Shown here piece after piece: positions 1 to 57,550 of a stretch of 64,000 nt of DNA. Each line of letters opens with the position of its first letter. The first letter of the stretch is position 1. The notes below the pieces were generated by a model that worked only from the letters and a program-made list of their open reading frames with translations, was not told where the DNA came from and made no database searches. Made by a program: the position numbers and the translations under genes. Source of the stretch: Chamaea fasciata (Eukaryota; Chordata; Aves; Passeriformes; Sylviidae); the NCBI GenBank assembly GCA_029207755.1, contig JARCOQ010000002.1:124001-188000 (forward strand), in the 5' to 3' direction.

Positions 1-190
1 AAATTTGTGTTCCAAAGTCATACAAAAGCTGAAATACAACACAGAGCACCTACAGATTTGGCAACATGAATCTAAATGCCCCAGAGCACCGTCCCATCAG
101 GGCAAACCTTGTACTTGTCTTTGAAAACACATACTCAGCAGGACTAAGCACGAGTCCAAGTGCTTGCCAAACCGAGGCCTAAGCCCTGCT

Positions 191-333
191 CCATCCCTGA
201 AGTGTTCAAGGCCAGGCTGGGCTGAGCTCTGAGCAGCCTGGTCTAGTGGCAGGTGTCCCTGCTCATAGCACTGGGGTGGGGCTGGATGAGCTTTAAGGTC
301 CCTTTCGAACCAAACCATCTGTGATAATCTAAG
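191..333 (+). mobile_element. CR1 LINE 3'-end fragment, plus orientation
   Basis: Shows the avian CR1 3' consensus pattern: CCCTGAAGTGTTCAAGGCCAG, GGTGTCCCTG, TGGATGAGCTTTAAGGTCCC and a terminal AACCAAACCAT..TGTGAT. It lies in CFAP298 intron 3, antisense to the gene. Confidence 0.85.
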
Positions 334-748
334 AGATTAGAACACATTTTTCAATTCATTACACATAAAAGTCAAAAGGCTTCATTAATTCCAAGAACAG
401 CACAGAATTCAGTTAATTTTTCACCAGAAAGCATGACAAGCATTCACCCAAAGAACACATCAATAGCAAATTGCAAGGATAAAACTGAATGTGATTTCAA
501 CATGGGCTTGGCCGTCAGCATTCCCCTGGAGTTTAGTATCTGATTCCTTAACCTTTTGAATCACTTGCCAGAAGCCTTAAGGAAAATCATTAACCAAAAC
601 ATCAGGTTTTATTAGACTATTTACAGCACTTCATGGCATTTCTCAACATCTGTCATCCCTTGCACTGAAAAAAGTCTGATTTTATTTAAGATGCTGAACT
701 CCACAGCACTTATTAGGAAAGCCCTACACAACGCTTGAGGAAACTTAC

Positions 749-816
749 CTTAGAGATTAATGCCTTGGCTTCTTCTATTGTCTTCTTTATCACTTGCTGC
801 ATTTTTTCATTTGGAG
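749..816 (-). CDS. CFAP298: CFAP298 coding exon 3
   Basis: Acceptor CTTTTAG, donor GTAAGT. The 68-nt exon encodes APNEKMQQVIKKTIEEAKAL followed by ISK. It is the last exon of this gene in the window; positions 1-748 are intron 3 and contain a CR1 fragment but no further exon that I can see. Confidence 0.9.
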
Positions 817-3355
817 CTAAAAGTAAGACATATTTCATAGTCTACACTTATTGTAAAGAAACCGAGCACACATCCTGTCCAGAGCAAATGAAACAGTATC
901 AAATCATAAAGCAGGAGAAACACCTCTAAGCTGCAGCCTATGTACCAGAGAGATGGTTCATTCCTGTATTTCTCACTAACTTAAGAAACAAGCAGCATTT
1001 TTCATGGGACAAACAAACTTCCTTTTCCCAATGACATGTGACTGGTATTTGCCCCATCCCTGGAAGTGTTCCAGGTTGGACAGGGCTTGGAGCCATGTGG
1101 TCTAGTGGAAGGTGTCCTTGCCCATGGCAGGGGAGGGGAAGTGGATGAGCTTTAAGGGCCTTTCCAACCCAAACTACTCTGTGATTCCATGACTCTACGA
1201 TCTGGAACTTCATTTAGGACAAAGGTCCTCAGTAGAAAGCAACAACAATAATCCCATACCCTCCACAATAAACCAAAGCTCCTTCCCTGCAGGACTGTTG
1301 TGGACTGTACTGGTAGGTGTGCTTTAAAACTGGGCGTAACAACTTGCAGATTTTTGACTTTTCTAATTAAAACCTCAATCCAGCAGTGAAGACAGTTTTG
1401 CTAATACACTGTACGTTTCACCTCACACTTATCTATTTTAATTGCTATAAAAACCTGTCCTCAAAAACAAAAATCCACTTAAAGCATACAGATTCCCAGT
1501 TTATGTCCCACTTGAGTGCATCATTTGATAGTACTTGGTTTGGCTTACGTACACACCCTGTATAATGTTCTAACTTTGTCAATATCACAAGGCTGTCCTC
1601 ACACTTATGAACACATGCTCAGTGAATCTGAGTCCCAGTTGGTGAGAAAAAAGGAGAAGTGTTAGAAAAACGACCTGTAAATGTATCTTGGAGTCCACAG
1701 GGAAAACCAGTTCTCAAGTGTACATTTACAAATGGGGAGAGTAAACTAAACTGGAACAGTCAAACTTGCTCCTGTGGTGACTGTTTATGTGCTGAAGAGA
1801 GATACTGCACTTCAGGCTTGTTAATCAGCATTACCCCAGATTCTAACCCAAGACAGAATTCCTGTGTGTGGAACTTACAGTTTGGCCAACTTATCCCAGA
1901 ATTTGGGATTTGTTGTTCCCTGTCATATTATGTATTGTCTGTGTCTGAAGGGAAAGAGACAAGCATTGACATTTGACTTACCAAATCCATTTCTTCGCCC
2001 CATTTCATCCTTCCTGAAGACGCTTCCACCGCTTGGGACACACTTCTCTGCCCACTCATCCTTTAACTTCAGCTCTTCGATCTGCTCATCTGTCAGTCCT
2101 TGCATATTGTAAGGTAAGGAAATACCGTGCTCTGCCAGCTCCTCCATCTCTTTAGAGTGTTTAGAGAACAAGACAAAAAGTCTCTGTTACTACAGTCCTT
2201 CACAAAAGCTTTTCACATGACGTACATACAGGTAAACTTCGCACCAAGCTTTTAATTTTTAAACAGGTTAAGTACAAGGAATAAAGAATAATGGACATAA
2301 ACACACATATATAGATACAGATGGTGTAATTATGTTGAAATACATACATTTTCCATACCCGTAAAACAACGCAACAAATTACACTTGCAGGGATGCAGAC
2401 CCTCATGGCATTTAGTGGCCATAAGCCTTTTCTTTTTGGCATTTCCCTGGTCAGATTTTTTACATTTCAGAGCAGCATCAGTATGGCCTCAGACACCCCA
2501 CAAACACTGTGGCTGGGTGTGGGTGGGCTGCACCCCCAGGCCAGGCTCACCTGAAAGGAATCTCTGCTCTGACAGCCCCACGGTGCGGTGGGAAACGTTT
2601 TTTAAAGCTGCCTCAGAAGTGAACTCTGCACTAATTCAGGCATGTCACTGACCCCAGTGCATGGCAGAGGGTGCTGTTAGCGGCCAGTATAACCTCACAC
2701 ACACCTTGGGGCACTGCTGGTCACTTCACAGCCCCCTGAGGGAGGACCTTGGACACGGGCCTAGAGTAACGAGACAAGGGGGAATGTCTTCAAACCGCCA
2801 GAGAGCAGGGTTAGACGGGACACTGAGGAGAAATGTTTCCCTGTGAGGGCCTGGCACAGAGCGCCCAGAGAAGCCGTGGCTGCTCCTGGAACCCTGGAAA
2901 TGTCCAAGGCCGGGTTGGACAGGGGTTGGAGCAACCTAGGACACGTTAAGATGTCCCTGCCCACACGGCAGGGGATGGGACTGCGCGAGTTTTAAGGTCC
3001 CTCTCAAACCAAACCATTCCGCGATTCCCTGATTCAAGCAGCCGCTACCGGCACAGGCAGAGGGAGTTTTCGGCGCTGCTCAATGCCCTCACTAAAACAC
3101 CGAAGCCAGGAGAATTCACAGGCGGTTGCGCTGTGCCCTCACGGCCCCGTGAGGAGCGGCGGCGGCGCTGCCGCTGCCCGGGCGCCGTTCCCGCCCCGCG
3201 CGGCCGCAGGCCGTACCTGAGCACAGCCGCTGCACCTTCAGCCGCCCGTTGTGGATGCGGGCGGCGAGCGGCGCCAGCTCGGCCAGGCGGGCGCTGCCCG
3301 GCGCCTCCAGCAGAAACTGGCTCTCGCCGCCGCGCTTCACGTGCAGCCGCACCAT
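749..3355 (-). CDS. CFAP298: CFAP298 (C21orf59/Kurly), 5' part: coding exons 1-3 of a gene running off the left edge
   Basis: Cilia- and flagella-associated protein needed for dynein-arm assembly and motile cilia; loss in humans causes primary ciliary dyskinesia (family knowledge). Three exons join in frame at 3217-3355, 1982-2149 and 749-816 (139 + 168 + 68 nt, 125 codons). The peptide starts MVRLHVKRGGESQFLLEAPG, continues with the EMEELAEHG and MQGLTDEQIEELKLKDEW segments, then APNEKMQQVIKKTIEEAKAL. These match the start of the vertebrate protein throughout. All three donors are GT (GTACGG, GTAAGT, GTAAGT) and acceptors are AG. The ATG at 3353-3355 sits in a CpG island. The family protein is about 290 residues, so more than half lies beyond position 1. 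The gene lies downstream of SYNJ1 on the same strand, as in human. Confidence 0.95.
1051..1205 (+). mobile_element. CR1 LINE 3'-end fragment, plus orientation
   Basis: CCCTGGAAGTGTTCCAGGTTG, GGACAGGGCTTGGAGC, GGAAGGTGTCC, TGGATGAGCTTTAA and CTGTGATTCCATGA give a typical CR1 tail. It lies in CFAP298 intron 2-3 sequence, antisense to the gene. Confidence 0.88.
1982..2149 (-). CDS. CFAP298: CFAP298 coding exon 2
   Basis: Acceptor ...CTCTAAAG then AGATGG; donor GTAAGT after GGATTTG. It encodes the acidic EMEELAEHG and TDEQIEELKLKDEW segments and ends in GRRNG. It is 168 nt, phase 1 to phase 1. Confidence 0.93.
2771..3036 (+). mobile_element. CR1 LINE 3'-end fragment, plus orientation
   Basis: Contains AGCAGGGTTAGACGGGAC, AGGGCCTGGCACAG, GGTTGGACAGGGGTTGGAGC and a GATTCCCTGATTC tail. 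It is inserted in intron 1 of CFAP298, about 180 bp from the exon 1 donor. Confidence 0.88.
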
Positions 3356-3620
3356 GGCGGCCCCTCAGCAACGGCGCCGAGTCCCTGGATACCGGAGGCC
3401 GGGAGGGAGCGCGGGGACCGCCCGAGCCCGGCGCTTAGGGAGGCCCTGAGGGCGCGGCGGCCCTTGGGGACCCGCCGGAACGCTCCGGCCCCGCCGCGAG
3501 GGCGCCTCCGCCGGTCCCGCCGCCGCCGCTTCCGTTTCCGGGCACTCCGTGAGGGCACGGGAGCGCTTAAAGGGCCCGCGCGCCCTGCCCGCTGCCGGCA
3601 ACGACAAGGCGGCCTTCATA
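3110..3620 (-). promoter_or_regulatory. CpG-island promoter of CFAP298
   Basis: A GC-rich, CpG-dense block that surrounds the CFAP298 start codon and stops sharply near 3,620, where AT-rich sequence resumes. The AACAATGGCGG-like context around the start fits a housekeeping-type promoter. The exact TSS cannot be read from sequence. Open frames in other frames here reflect GC content. Confidence 0.8.
3217..3355 (-). CDS. CFAP298: CFAP298 coding exon 1
   Basis: Starts at the ATG (CAT on plus at 3353-3355) and ends ...CTGTGCTCAG before donor GTACGG, leaving phase 1. It encodes about 46 residues with the VQRLCS end typical of the family. Confidence 0.93.
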
Positions 3621-4233
3621 ACTGCAGGTAGGGAGTTTGAGAAACGTTTAAATTAATTGTTTTAATTAACCATCACCTCTATGTATGCGAATTGTCAACA
3701 GTGGGCTATTCTTAAATTACTCTCAGGCAGTATTTAGCGAAGTTGTTATAAGCTACTTTTGTGGGGACAGCTGGGGAAAAGTCCTGAAACACTCGATATA
3801 TTCGAAATATTCGATAAACTCCGATATGTCCAATGGACACAGCCCGGGAGAGAAAGAGGGATTGGTGAGGCCGGACATCTAGAATGCAGAATTTATGGAT
3901 CACAAGGGCAGTCTGAAGAAACTACCAGATAAAAACTCAGTATACGCACTGGAAATTCCCTACTGAAGGGAAAGATATGAAAAGACTAAAAATACGGACT
4001 AATTAGCGTAAGAAGTGAGAAAGCAATAACCACTAAATGACAAAATACTAATTAATGAAAGATTATGATGTAATTTAGAACCAATGAACGTTAATGTCTT
4101 TGTTTACTAAAACTGGCTAAGGGGAAAAGTTCTGTGTCTATGTGGAGGCTGGAATTCTGTCAGACACACAGCCCCTGGGCAAGAAAGAAGTGAGGCTTGA
4201 CTTGCTGACACTAAAAGGATGGTTGTAGAGGGT

Positions 4234-4472
4234 TTTATTTATCCTGAAGGTTTAGGAGGATTTGGTAACACAGGGGGCACAGAGGGAGCATGACCACCCA
4301 GACCGCAAGGGTGAGGATATTTCACACATACCAGGGGACACAGCCAGGGACGGGGAACACCCAGAGTCCAGGGACACGGGGGGAGTGGGTCTCACCTCCA
4401 TCCTCTGTGTTTTCAGAGCATCAACTGTTCATCATTGCTCCCGTCAACACACTGCAGGGCCTTATTACAGCT

Positions 4473-4507
<35 letters not shown>

Positions 4508-5855
4508 AGACACTGAAATTTCGGAGCATTCCCTGTGGTCCCCACAGTCCTGTGAAGTGCAGAGGTGCAGCACGCCAGGTACAGTTCAGACAGATAGTTT
4601 TTAATCACTGCAATTAAATATTTGACAACATATTGATCACGTGACTCCCACTAGCAAAAGTTCCCACCTGAATTTGGTTTGCTAATGTAAGAATATACCA
4701 AAACATCAACCACACAGATGTTTGCAGCAACAGCATAAAACAAGGTAACTCACACACTGAAGCACAAGTAGTACCACTGCTGTTCCAAATGTACAACTCG
4801 AATGACCTGAACGGAAAAAAGCGCAATAGAAAACTCACTATCACTCCTCTAGGCAGCTGCAGCTCGTGGCTAACCAGGGGCTGTCCGAAGGAACAGTGGA
4901 TTATTTCATGGATCATGTTGTGAGAGCATCTGAGGATTCAAAAAGCGTGCTGCCCTGGGATATTTCACTACGCTAAATACAATCCAAGCGTGTTGTTTCA
5001 CCCCCTGGCTGGCAGACTACATGGTCTGCAACTGGAAAATACTGCTTTGTATCTCAAAGGCCAAGGGGACTTTTTTCCAGAGGTTGAGGAAAAGCTTGCT
5101 GTATCAGCTGTTTCCAATTGGGGGGAGGGGGGGGGGGAAGAAAAGTACAGTTAAAATAGTAATGAATAAATGGATGATATGGAACAATTATTCTGAATTA
5201 GTGCTAGTGAGTATGTGTCACAACAGGATTTAGTAACTGAAATGTACTGACACAGGAGATTAATCGAATATATTAATACGCAAAGTTCTGTTTCTATTTT
5301 GAAAGTAAACTATTTTTGTTGTGCCTCGAATTCAAATATAAGCCTTACAAATATCCATAGCCTCTGTTATAAATTAAACAGCTTCTAAACAATACTTGTC
5401 AACATTCAAATCTCAATAAACTTTGGCAGCTCTTTGGTAAATACTTATAAATATCAACTACCAAAACAAAACAGTCAAAAGGGAGGGGGGAGGCTCCCAG
5501 CAGGGAGGCCCTTCTTGTGAAATTCCACAAAGGAGAACAGAAATGAAAGAGCTCCCTAAGCAAAATCTGTGTCCAGGATTGATAGGTTTTAGTGAGACAG
5601 TAGCTCACCCTTCTTCTCTTTTTGTCTATTCAAATACTATTACAGCGAGATTTTAATAAACTTCAGACCATTTTTTGTGCTCTACCATATATACACATTC
5701 AAAATTTGTACACAAGCAGAAGTGGCTGTTTATGAGCAGAGTTAAGTTTCAGTGCATTTAACAATTAATTATTGCACACAGAATAATCTCAAATGCCCAA
5801 TTATTCTACTGGATAAATGTAGCAACAAATATAACCTTTTGTATCTCTGACCACC
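4234..5855 (-). other. SYNJ1: SYNJ1 3' UTR with candidate poly(A) signals
   Basis: Sequence downstream of the SYNJ1 stop codon. Minus-strand candidate poly(A) signals are ATTAAA at 5652-5657, ATTAAA at 4600-4605 and AATAAA at 4234-4239, which would give UTRs of about 0.2, 1.3 and 1.6 kb. The real ends need transcript data. It includes a G-rich homopolymer stretch near 5,121-5,138 and an (AC)n run at 4476-4505. Confidence 0.5.
4476..4505. repeat. (AC)15 microsatellite
   Basis: Thirty bases of perfect AC dinucleotide repeat, probably in the distal 3' UTR or just downstream of SYNJ1. Confidence 0.95.
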
Positions 5856-52634
<46,779 letters not shown>

Positions 52635-52950
52635 TTTGGCTCAAACACAGGCAGCCCTGTCCAACACAAGACGGTGTTAGTGAAACCTCCCCGTGCTCCC
52701 AGACACCTCCCGCAAAGCTGGTCTGACCCGCGTCCTTTCCTAGGGACTTCATGTGTTCAACAAAAGCAAGCAACAGAATCCCCTGCTCCCTCATTCTACC
52801 TCATGAGACTTAGTTTATCTAAATTTGTCCAATACAAATTCAGGGATTACCTACAGATGATGTAAGAGTGTTTCAAAACCAGAACTACCCAGAGAAACAC
52901 CTTTCAAAATACGGATTTATTTAAAAGCTTCTTGGAGACAACTAGAATTT

Positions 52951-53165
52951 TACAGAATCCCAGACTGGTTTGTCTCGGAAGGGACCTTAAGGTTCATCCC
53001 ATTCCACCCCCTGCCACGGGCAGGGACACTTTCCAATATCCCAGGTTACTTTAAGCCCCATCCAACCCGGCCAACCCGGACACTTCCAGGGATCCAGGGG
53101 CAGCCACAGCTGCTCTGGGCACCCTGTGCCAGGGCCTGCCCACCTTCTCAGGGAACACACCTAAA
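52951..53165 (-). mobile_element. CR1 LINE 3'-end fragment, minus orientation
   Basis: ACAGAATCCCAGACTGGTTT, CCCCTGCCACGGGCAGGGAC and GCACCCTGTGCCAGGGCC: reverse complement of the CR1 tail. Lies in the 5' intron of SYNJ1, sense with the gene. Confidence 0.9.
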
Positions 53166-53639
53166 TCTAATCCTACTGTCTTTTAGTTTCGAGCAGTATC
53201 TTCCCCAGCACTTAATAAACAGGATTTCTTCTTAGAGAAATAAAAAAAAAGAAAATGTTTTCAAGTTACCAGCAACAGGGAAGAGCCACCTCAATGGTAA
53301 ACTAGTGCCAAAAGCAGAGGGGCGGCCTTCAACTTTTAGACCTATTTTATTAATTCTGACCTTGTACAAAAGGACAGTATCTTTTAAACACGGAAGGCAT
53401 TTGATGCACAAAAATGTCACCCTATTTTCGGCTTCCCCCCCCCCCCGCCTTTTTTTAAGGAAAGCAGGGTTTGATTTGGATTTAAACCCTGCCCTGCAGC
53501 GGCTGAAACATCGCAGTGTCGTACTGCTGACGCTGCCCGGCAGCCACACGCGAGTGAGATGTTAAAAAAACCCCCACAGAACTCTCACACTGCAGCAAAC
53601 CATAAACAAACGCGAGAGCAGCCAAATCTTCCGTGCTGA

Positions 53640-54200
53640 GGCTGGGGAAAACGCAGCGAGCGAGGGAGGGCTGCTCCGGAGCGGGGCTTTCCGCGCTCCC
53701 TTCCCGGCACCTCCCCGACCTCCGGCGCGGACCCGCAGCGCCGCTCCGGCCTCTGCCCGAGCCCTCGGCGCCCGGGCGGGCTCAGGGCACGGCCAAGCCG
53801 CGGAGCTCCCACCGCCACATTCCCGCCCCATGCCGCCCCAGCCCGTCGGAAGGCGCCAGAGCCCCGGCCCGGCCCCGCGCTGCCGCCGCGCTCACCGTCC
53901 GTCCGTCCGCCCGCCGCGCCCGGTGCCGCGGAGCCGGCGGGATCCGCTTCCTCCCGGCCGCCGTCCTTCCGCACTGCGCTGCCCGCCCCGGAAAGGGAGG
54001 GAACGGGGGGCCGGCGCCGCGGCCCGGGCGGGACGGAGCCGCGCTCCCGACAGACCGGGGCGGGTGTAGAAGGCCGCTGGTCCCGAGTCCCGCTGCGGGG
54101 CCATTGTCAGGGCCGGAGCCCAAGGGGGCAGGGTCAGGAACAGCCTCGGGAACAGACTGAGCCACCTGCGATACTCACAGTGCCTCGGATCGGCTGGGAG
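53640..54200 (-). promoter_or_regulatory. SYNJ1: SYNJ1 CpG-island promoter with candidate non-coding first exons
   Basis: A GC-rich block about 1 kb upstream of the coding exon. On the minus strand there are two good donors: GTGAGC at 53890-53895 (exon would end at 53896) and GTGAGT at 54173-54178 (exon would end at 54179). Either could join to the acceptor near 52657. TSSs are not visible. Confidence 0.7.
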
Positions 54201-54214
54201 CCGGCAGAAGCGGT

Positions 54215-54305
54215 CGCGGAATAGAACCGTGGAATATCCCGAGTTGGAGAGGATCCACAAGAATCACCGCGTCCAACCCCTGTCCCTGCTCCCGCTCCAT
54301 CGTCC
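54215..54305 (-). mobile_element. CR1 fragment in the SYNJ1 upstream region
   Basis: GGAATATCCCGAGTTGGAGA, GGATCCACAAGAATCACCG and GTCCAACCCCTG match the common avian CR1 3' region in reverse orientation. It lies immediately upstream of the distal candidate first-exon donor. Confidence 0.75.
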
Positions 54306-54895
54306 CCGCAGCCCCCGCGCTCTCTGGCCCTGCTGAGGGATTTATTTTTTTTCCCCACTATCCTGTCCGGCCTGCGAGGCGATACTCATCACCAAAGCGT
54401 GGGTGCAGACCGTGCAGGGCCCGGGGTTTTGTCAGGAAGGAGGATTCATTTTTTTTTGAGGCTCCCGGGAGCTGTGTTCCCGTGGACTGCTGCGGGTGTG
54501 TGCCGGTGGCCCGTGGGGCCAGGGAGCGTCGCAGCGGCCGGGATGCGTGAGAAGGTGTTTGTGTGTAAGCCGAGCAAGGTGTGCGCCGGGGATGGGTGCT
54601 GCCTTCTCGCTGCAGTTCTGTGTTTCTCTATTGCTAACGTTATGCTAGAGACAAACATTGTTTCTCTGTTTAGCTTAAATTTAAAAAGCAGCAGTAGAAA
54701 ATGGCAGACTTCCTGGGAGTAAAAAAAAACCCTTCAAAATTAAAAACAAAACCCCCGACTTATTCCTAGGGAGCCCACAATTTTCTACTGCTACGTCAGA
54801 CTTATTGGTTTTCTTCTTTTTATATATCGCACATAGGCACCCTAATTAATGCTCCAGATGGGAGTAAGTAATGAACTAAAACTTGCAAACATTCC

Positions 54896-54922
54896 AAGGA
54901 TGGCGGCAGAGCGCGCATGCGC
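54896..54922 (+). promoter_or_regulatory. YY1-like site next to a perfect NRF1 palindrome
   Basis: AAGGATGGCGGC at 54896-54907 is followed by GCGCATGCGC at 54913-54922. This pairing is typical of TATA-less housekeeping promoters. It lies directly beside the AAGGG array, about 0.7 kb upstream of the SYNJ1 island, and could serve divergent plus-strand transcription. Confidence 0.55.
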
Positions 54923-54936
54923 CTTGGGTAGCGACG

Positions 54937-55098
54937 AGGAAGGGAAGGGAAGGGAAGGGAAGGGAAGGGAAGGGAAGGGAAGGGAAGGGAAGGGAAGGGA
55001 AGGGAAGGGAAGGGAAGGGAAGGGAAGGGAAGGGAAGGGAAGGGAAGGGAAGGGAAGGGAAGGGAAGGGAAGGGAAGGGAAGGGAAGGGAAGGGAAGG
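54937..55098 (+). repeat. (AAGGG)n pentanucleotide microsatellite, about 32 units
   Basis: Uninterrupted AAGGG units over about 160 bp. Purine-only on the plus strand and hence prone to triplex or G-quadruplex structure. It creates spurious long frames reading GREGK repeats (plus) and PSLPF repeats (minus). Confidence 0.98.
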
Positions 55099-55219
55099 AT
55101 CCCTCTGCGTCCCCTCGGCCGCCTACACGCGGTGCCGGCGCCGCCCAGCGCGATCTTCCGCGGCGTTCCCAGATGCGCGAAGCCGGGCTGGGGGCTCGGC
55201 GGCGCCGCGGGCGGGACGC

Positions 55220-55290
55220 GGGCGGATCCGGGCGGGATCCGGGCGGGATCCGGGCGGGATCCGGGCGGGATCCGGGCGGGATCCGGGCGG
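55220..55290 (+). repeat. 11-bp GC-box minisatellite (GGGCGGGATCC)
   Basis: Five exact 11-bp copies at 55230-55284, one shortened copy before and a partial one after. Each carries a GGGCGG GC box, so Sp1-type sites recur once per helical turn. Confidence 0.95.
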
Positions 55291-55486
55291 AGCTGCCTCG
55301 GCGCCGCCCGCGCCCCGCCGCCGCCCCCGGCCCCAGCGCCGCGGCGCCCGTCACTCAAACCAAACCGGGAGTTGTCTCGGAAACCAGCTGTTCTGGGCGG
55401 CACTGGGTTGGTTTGTCCTACCCCTGCATGATCCGGGATGCTCTTGGAGCTGTGTTAGGCAATGGCATGAGGGGAGAGCTGCGTTT

Positions 55487-55980
55487 GGTTAATTTTGGGG
55501 TTTTATTTTATTTATTGTTTCATTTTTTATTTTTTAACTTTGATTTTTGTATTTTTTCATGTTATATTCATGTTATATATATTCAAGTTATATTTTCATG
55601 TTATATTTATTGTGTTTTTATGTTTTATTTTTTGTTTTGTATTTTTTAATGATTTTTGTTTTATTTTTTCTATTTTTTGTTTTTATTCTAATTTTTAAAT
55701 TAATTTAATAAATTTTTAAATTTTTCTTTTATTTTTACTTTATAGTTTTTTATTACTTTAAAGTTTTTTATTTTTAAAATATGGCTTATTTTTTATTTTC
55801 GTGTTGTTTGTTTCTTTTGTATTTTTAAATTTTTTAAATTTAATTTAATTTTTTTATTTTGAATTTAGTTCTTTAATTTCTTTTTCGGTTTTTTCACTTT
55901 ATGTTTTATAACTTTTGAATTTTTTTATTTTTATTTTTTTTAAAATTTTTTTTTTTTAATTTTTATTTAAATTTTTTTTC
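55487..55980 (+). repeat. T-rich low-complexity block
   Basis: Almost 500 bp made mostly of T runs broken by A, with very few G or C. Strong strand asymmetry (T on plus). Sits abruptly between two GC-rich blocks. Confidence 0.9.
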
Positions 55981-56309
55981 CCCCCATACTCTTTCTTCCC
56001 CCGGGCGCCTGGGGGTTTGGCTGTTGGCAAGAAAGATGAGAAATGACCTCGGTGCCCGCTGGACGTCGGGATGTCATAGAGAGCGCAGTTGGCAAAAGCT
56101 CTGTATTTTCTGCTCCATAAAACTCCTGAAGGGAGAAAGCTGTGACCACCGTGGTGCCGTTTTTTCCTTCCCAGCCCCGACCAGGTCTCCTCCTACCCGT
56201 GCACAGTGTTACCAGCAGCAGCCTGCTGTCCAGGCTGTCGAGGCGTATTTCAGAGGGAGCAATAAAAACAAAGTAGACGTTTTATTTTGAACTCTCCGAC
56301 CCTGCTTGT

Positions 56310-56930
56310 TTATTAGCAAAGAAATCCAAAACAAAGCGAACAAAAAAAGAAAACCCCCAAAATAAAATCCCCCGCAACCCACCAAAAAAACCCCATACAG
56401 ATAGAGAAAATATGCCCATATTATCTAAATAAAGATTAAAACTTTACCCCTTAGAAAACCAGGCTCATTTAATTCAAATAAATTGTGTTTCTGATGTGTT
56501 AGGTTAATGAATTCATCTAGTGTAAAATATCGTTTAAAATATAAACAAACGAATTTAAAAAATAATGAAAAAGAAAAATTACAGAAAGTATAGGATATGA
56601 AAAATAATATCAATAAAAATACACAATATATTATTACATACTACACGTTTTATAAATATGTATAATATACATAATATAAACATCTATAATGTACATAATA
56701 AACATGATATTTAAATTAAATGTATTATGATTTATACCAACGTTATAAATAATAAATTATTTTATATCTAGTTTTATATATTTAATATCTATAATAAATA
56801 TAATAGTATAATAAACATAATACATGATGTATAATGTACATAATATAAAAGATGAATTGTAATGATGAATGTAAATATCAGAATCACAAAGATAAAAAAT
56901 ATTGAAATAGAGCCTGAACGAAAGGCTTTT
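56310..56930. repeat. AT-rich low-complexity block
   Basis: A/T-rich sequence, A-rich at its left end, then TA-rich with recurring ACATAATATA-like and TAATATACAT-like words. No coding or RNA feature recognised. Confidence 0.85.
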
Positions 56931-57061
56931 TTGTTTCGGTCTGGTTGCTGGCAGGGTTCTCGCAGGTGTGCTCGGGGGTCTTTTGGGCCATTTATTCCGG
57001 AGGCTGTTCGCCAGGGCATTCCTGGGCACGTTCGTTTATGGCTCCGCTCCGCGCCGCCGCG

Positions 57062-57283
57062 CGGCAGTGCTGCCACCGTGTGGGCAAAGAGCGGTAGTGC
57101 AGCTGTCCCCCGTGCCCGTCCCTCATGATCTGTGAGGCAATGCTGCCACCGTGTGGGCAAACAGCGGTAGTGCAGCTGTCCCCCCCCGCCCGTCACGCCT
57201 GATCTGTGAGGCAATGCTGCCACCCTGTGGGCAAAGAGCGGTAGTGCAGCTGTCCCCCGTGCCCGTCCCCGACGCGCGTGGCA
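57062..57283 (+). repeat. Three tandem copies of a 73-74 bp GC-rich repeat with CTCF-like cores
   Basis: Each copy holds GCTGCCACCGTGTGGGCAA (last copy GCTGCCACCCTGTGGGCAA) followed by AGCGGTAGTGCAGCTGTCC. Cores start at 57071, 57144 and 57218. The TGCCACC-NTG-TGG string is one position off the usual CTCF core. Confidence 0.9.
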
Positions 57284-57550
57284 GCCCCGCATTGTGAGCT
57301 CGGGGGCGGCGCTGCCGCCCGCCCGCAGCTCGGGGCCGAAAGGGAGGGAAAAAGGCAAGGAGCCCGGGCGCGTGGCAGCCGGCTGCCTGCGCGCGCCACC
57401 CGGACCCCGGAGCCGTCCGGGCGCGATTTTCCGCGGCGTTTGCGGGTGTGCGGACACGGGATGGGGGCGCAGCGGCGCCGCGGGCGGCAGTCCATTGAGT
57501 CAGGCGCTTGTCCGAGCAGCCGAGGGGGCATTTTAGTGGGTTCCACTACC

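Noticed and set aside
2200..2442. Short minus-strand frames in introns of CFAP298 and SYNJ1
   Set aside because: Many such frames occur; most are read-through of exons into introns or random AT-rich frames.
53633..54160. 175-codon frame in the SYNJ1 promoter island
   Set aside because: GC-rich chance frame overlapping the non-coding promoter.
54849..55649. Long open frames of 170-266 codons on both strands with GREGK or PSLPF repeats
   Set aside because: They are produced by the AAGGG array, whose 15-bp multiple never makes a stop codon; flanking peptide is GC-driven.
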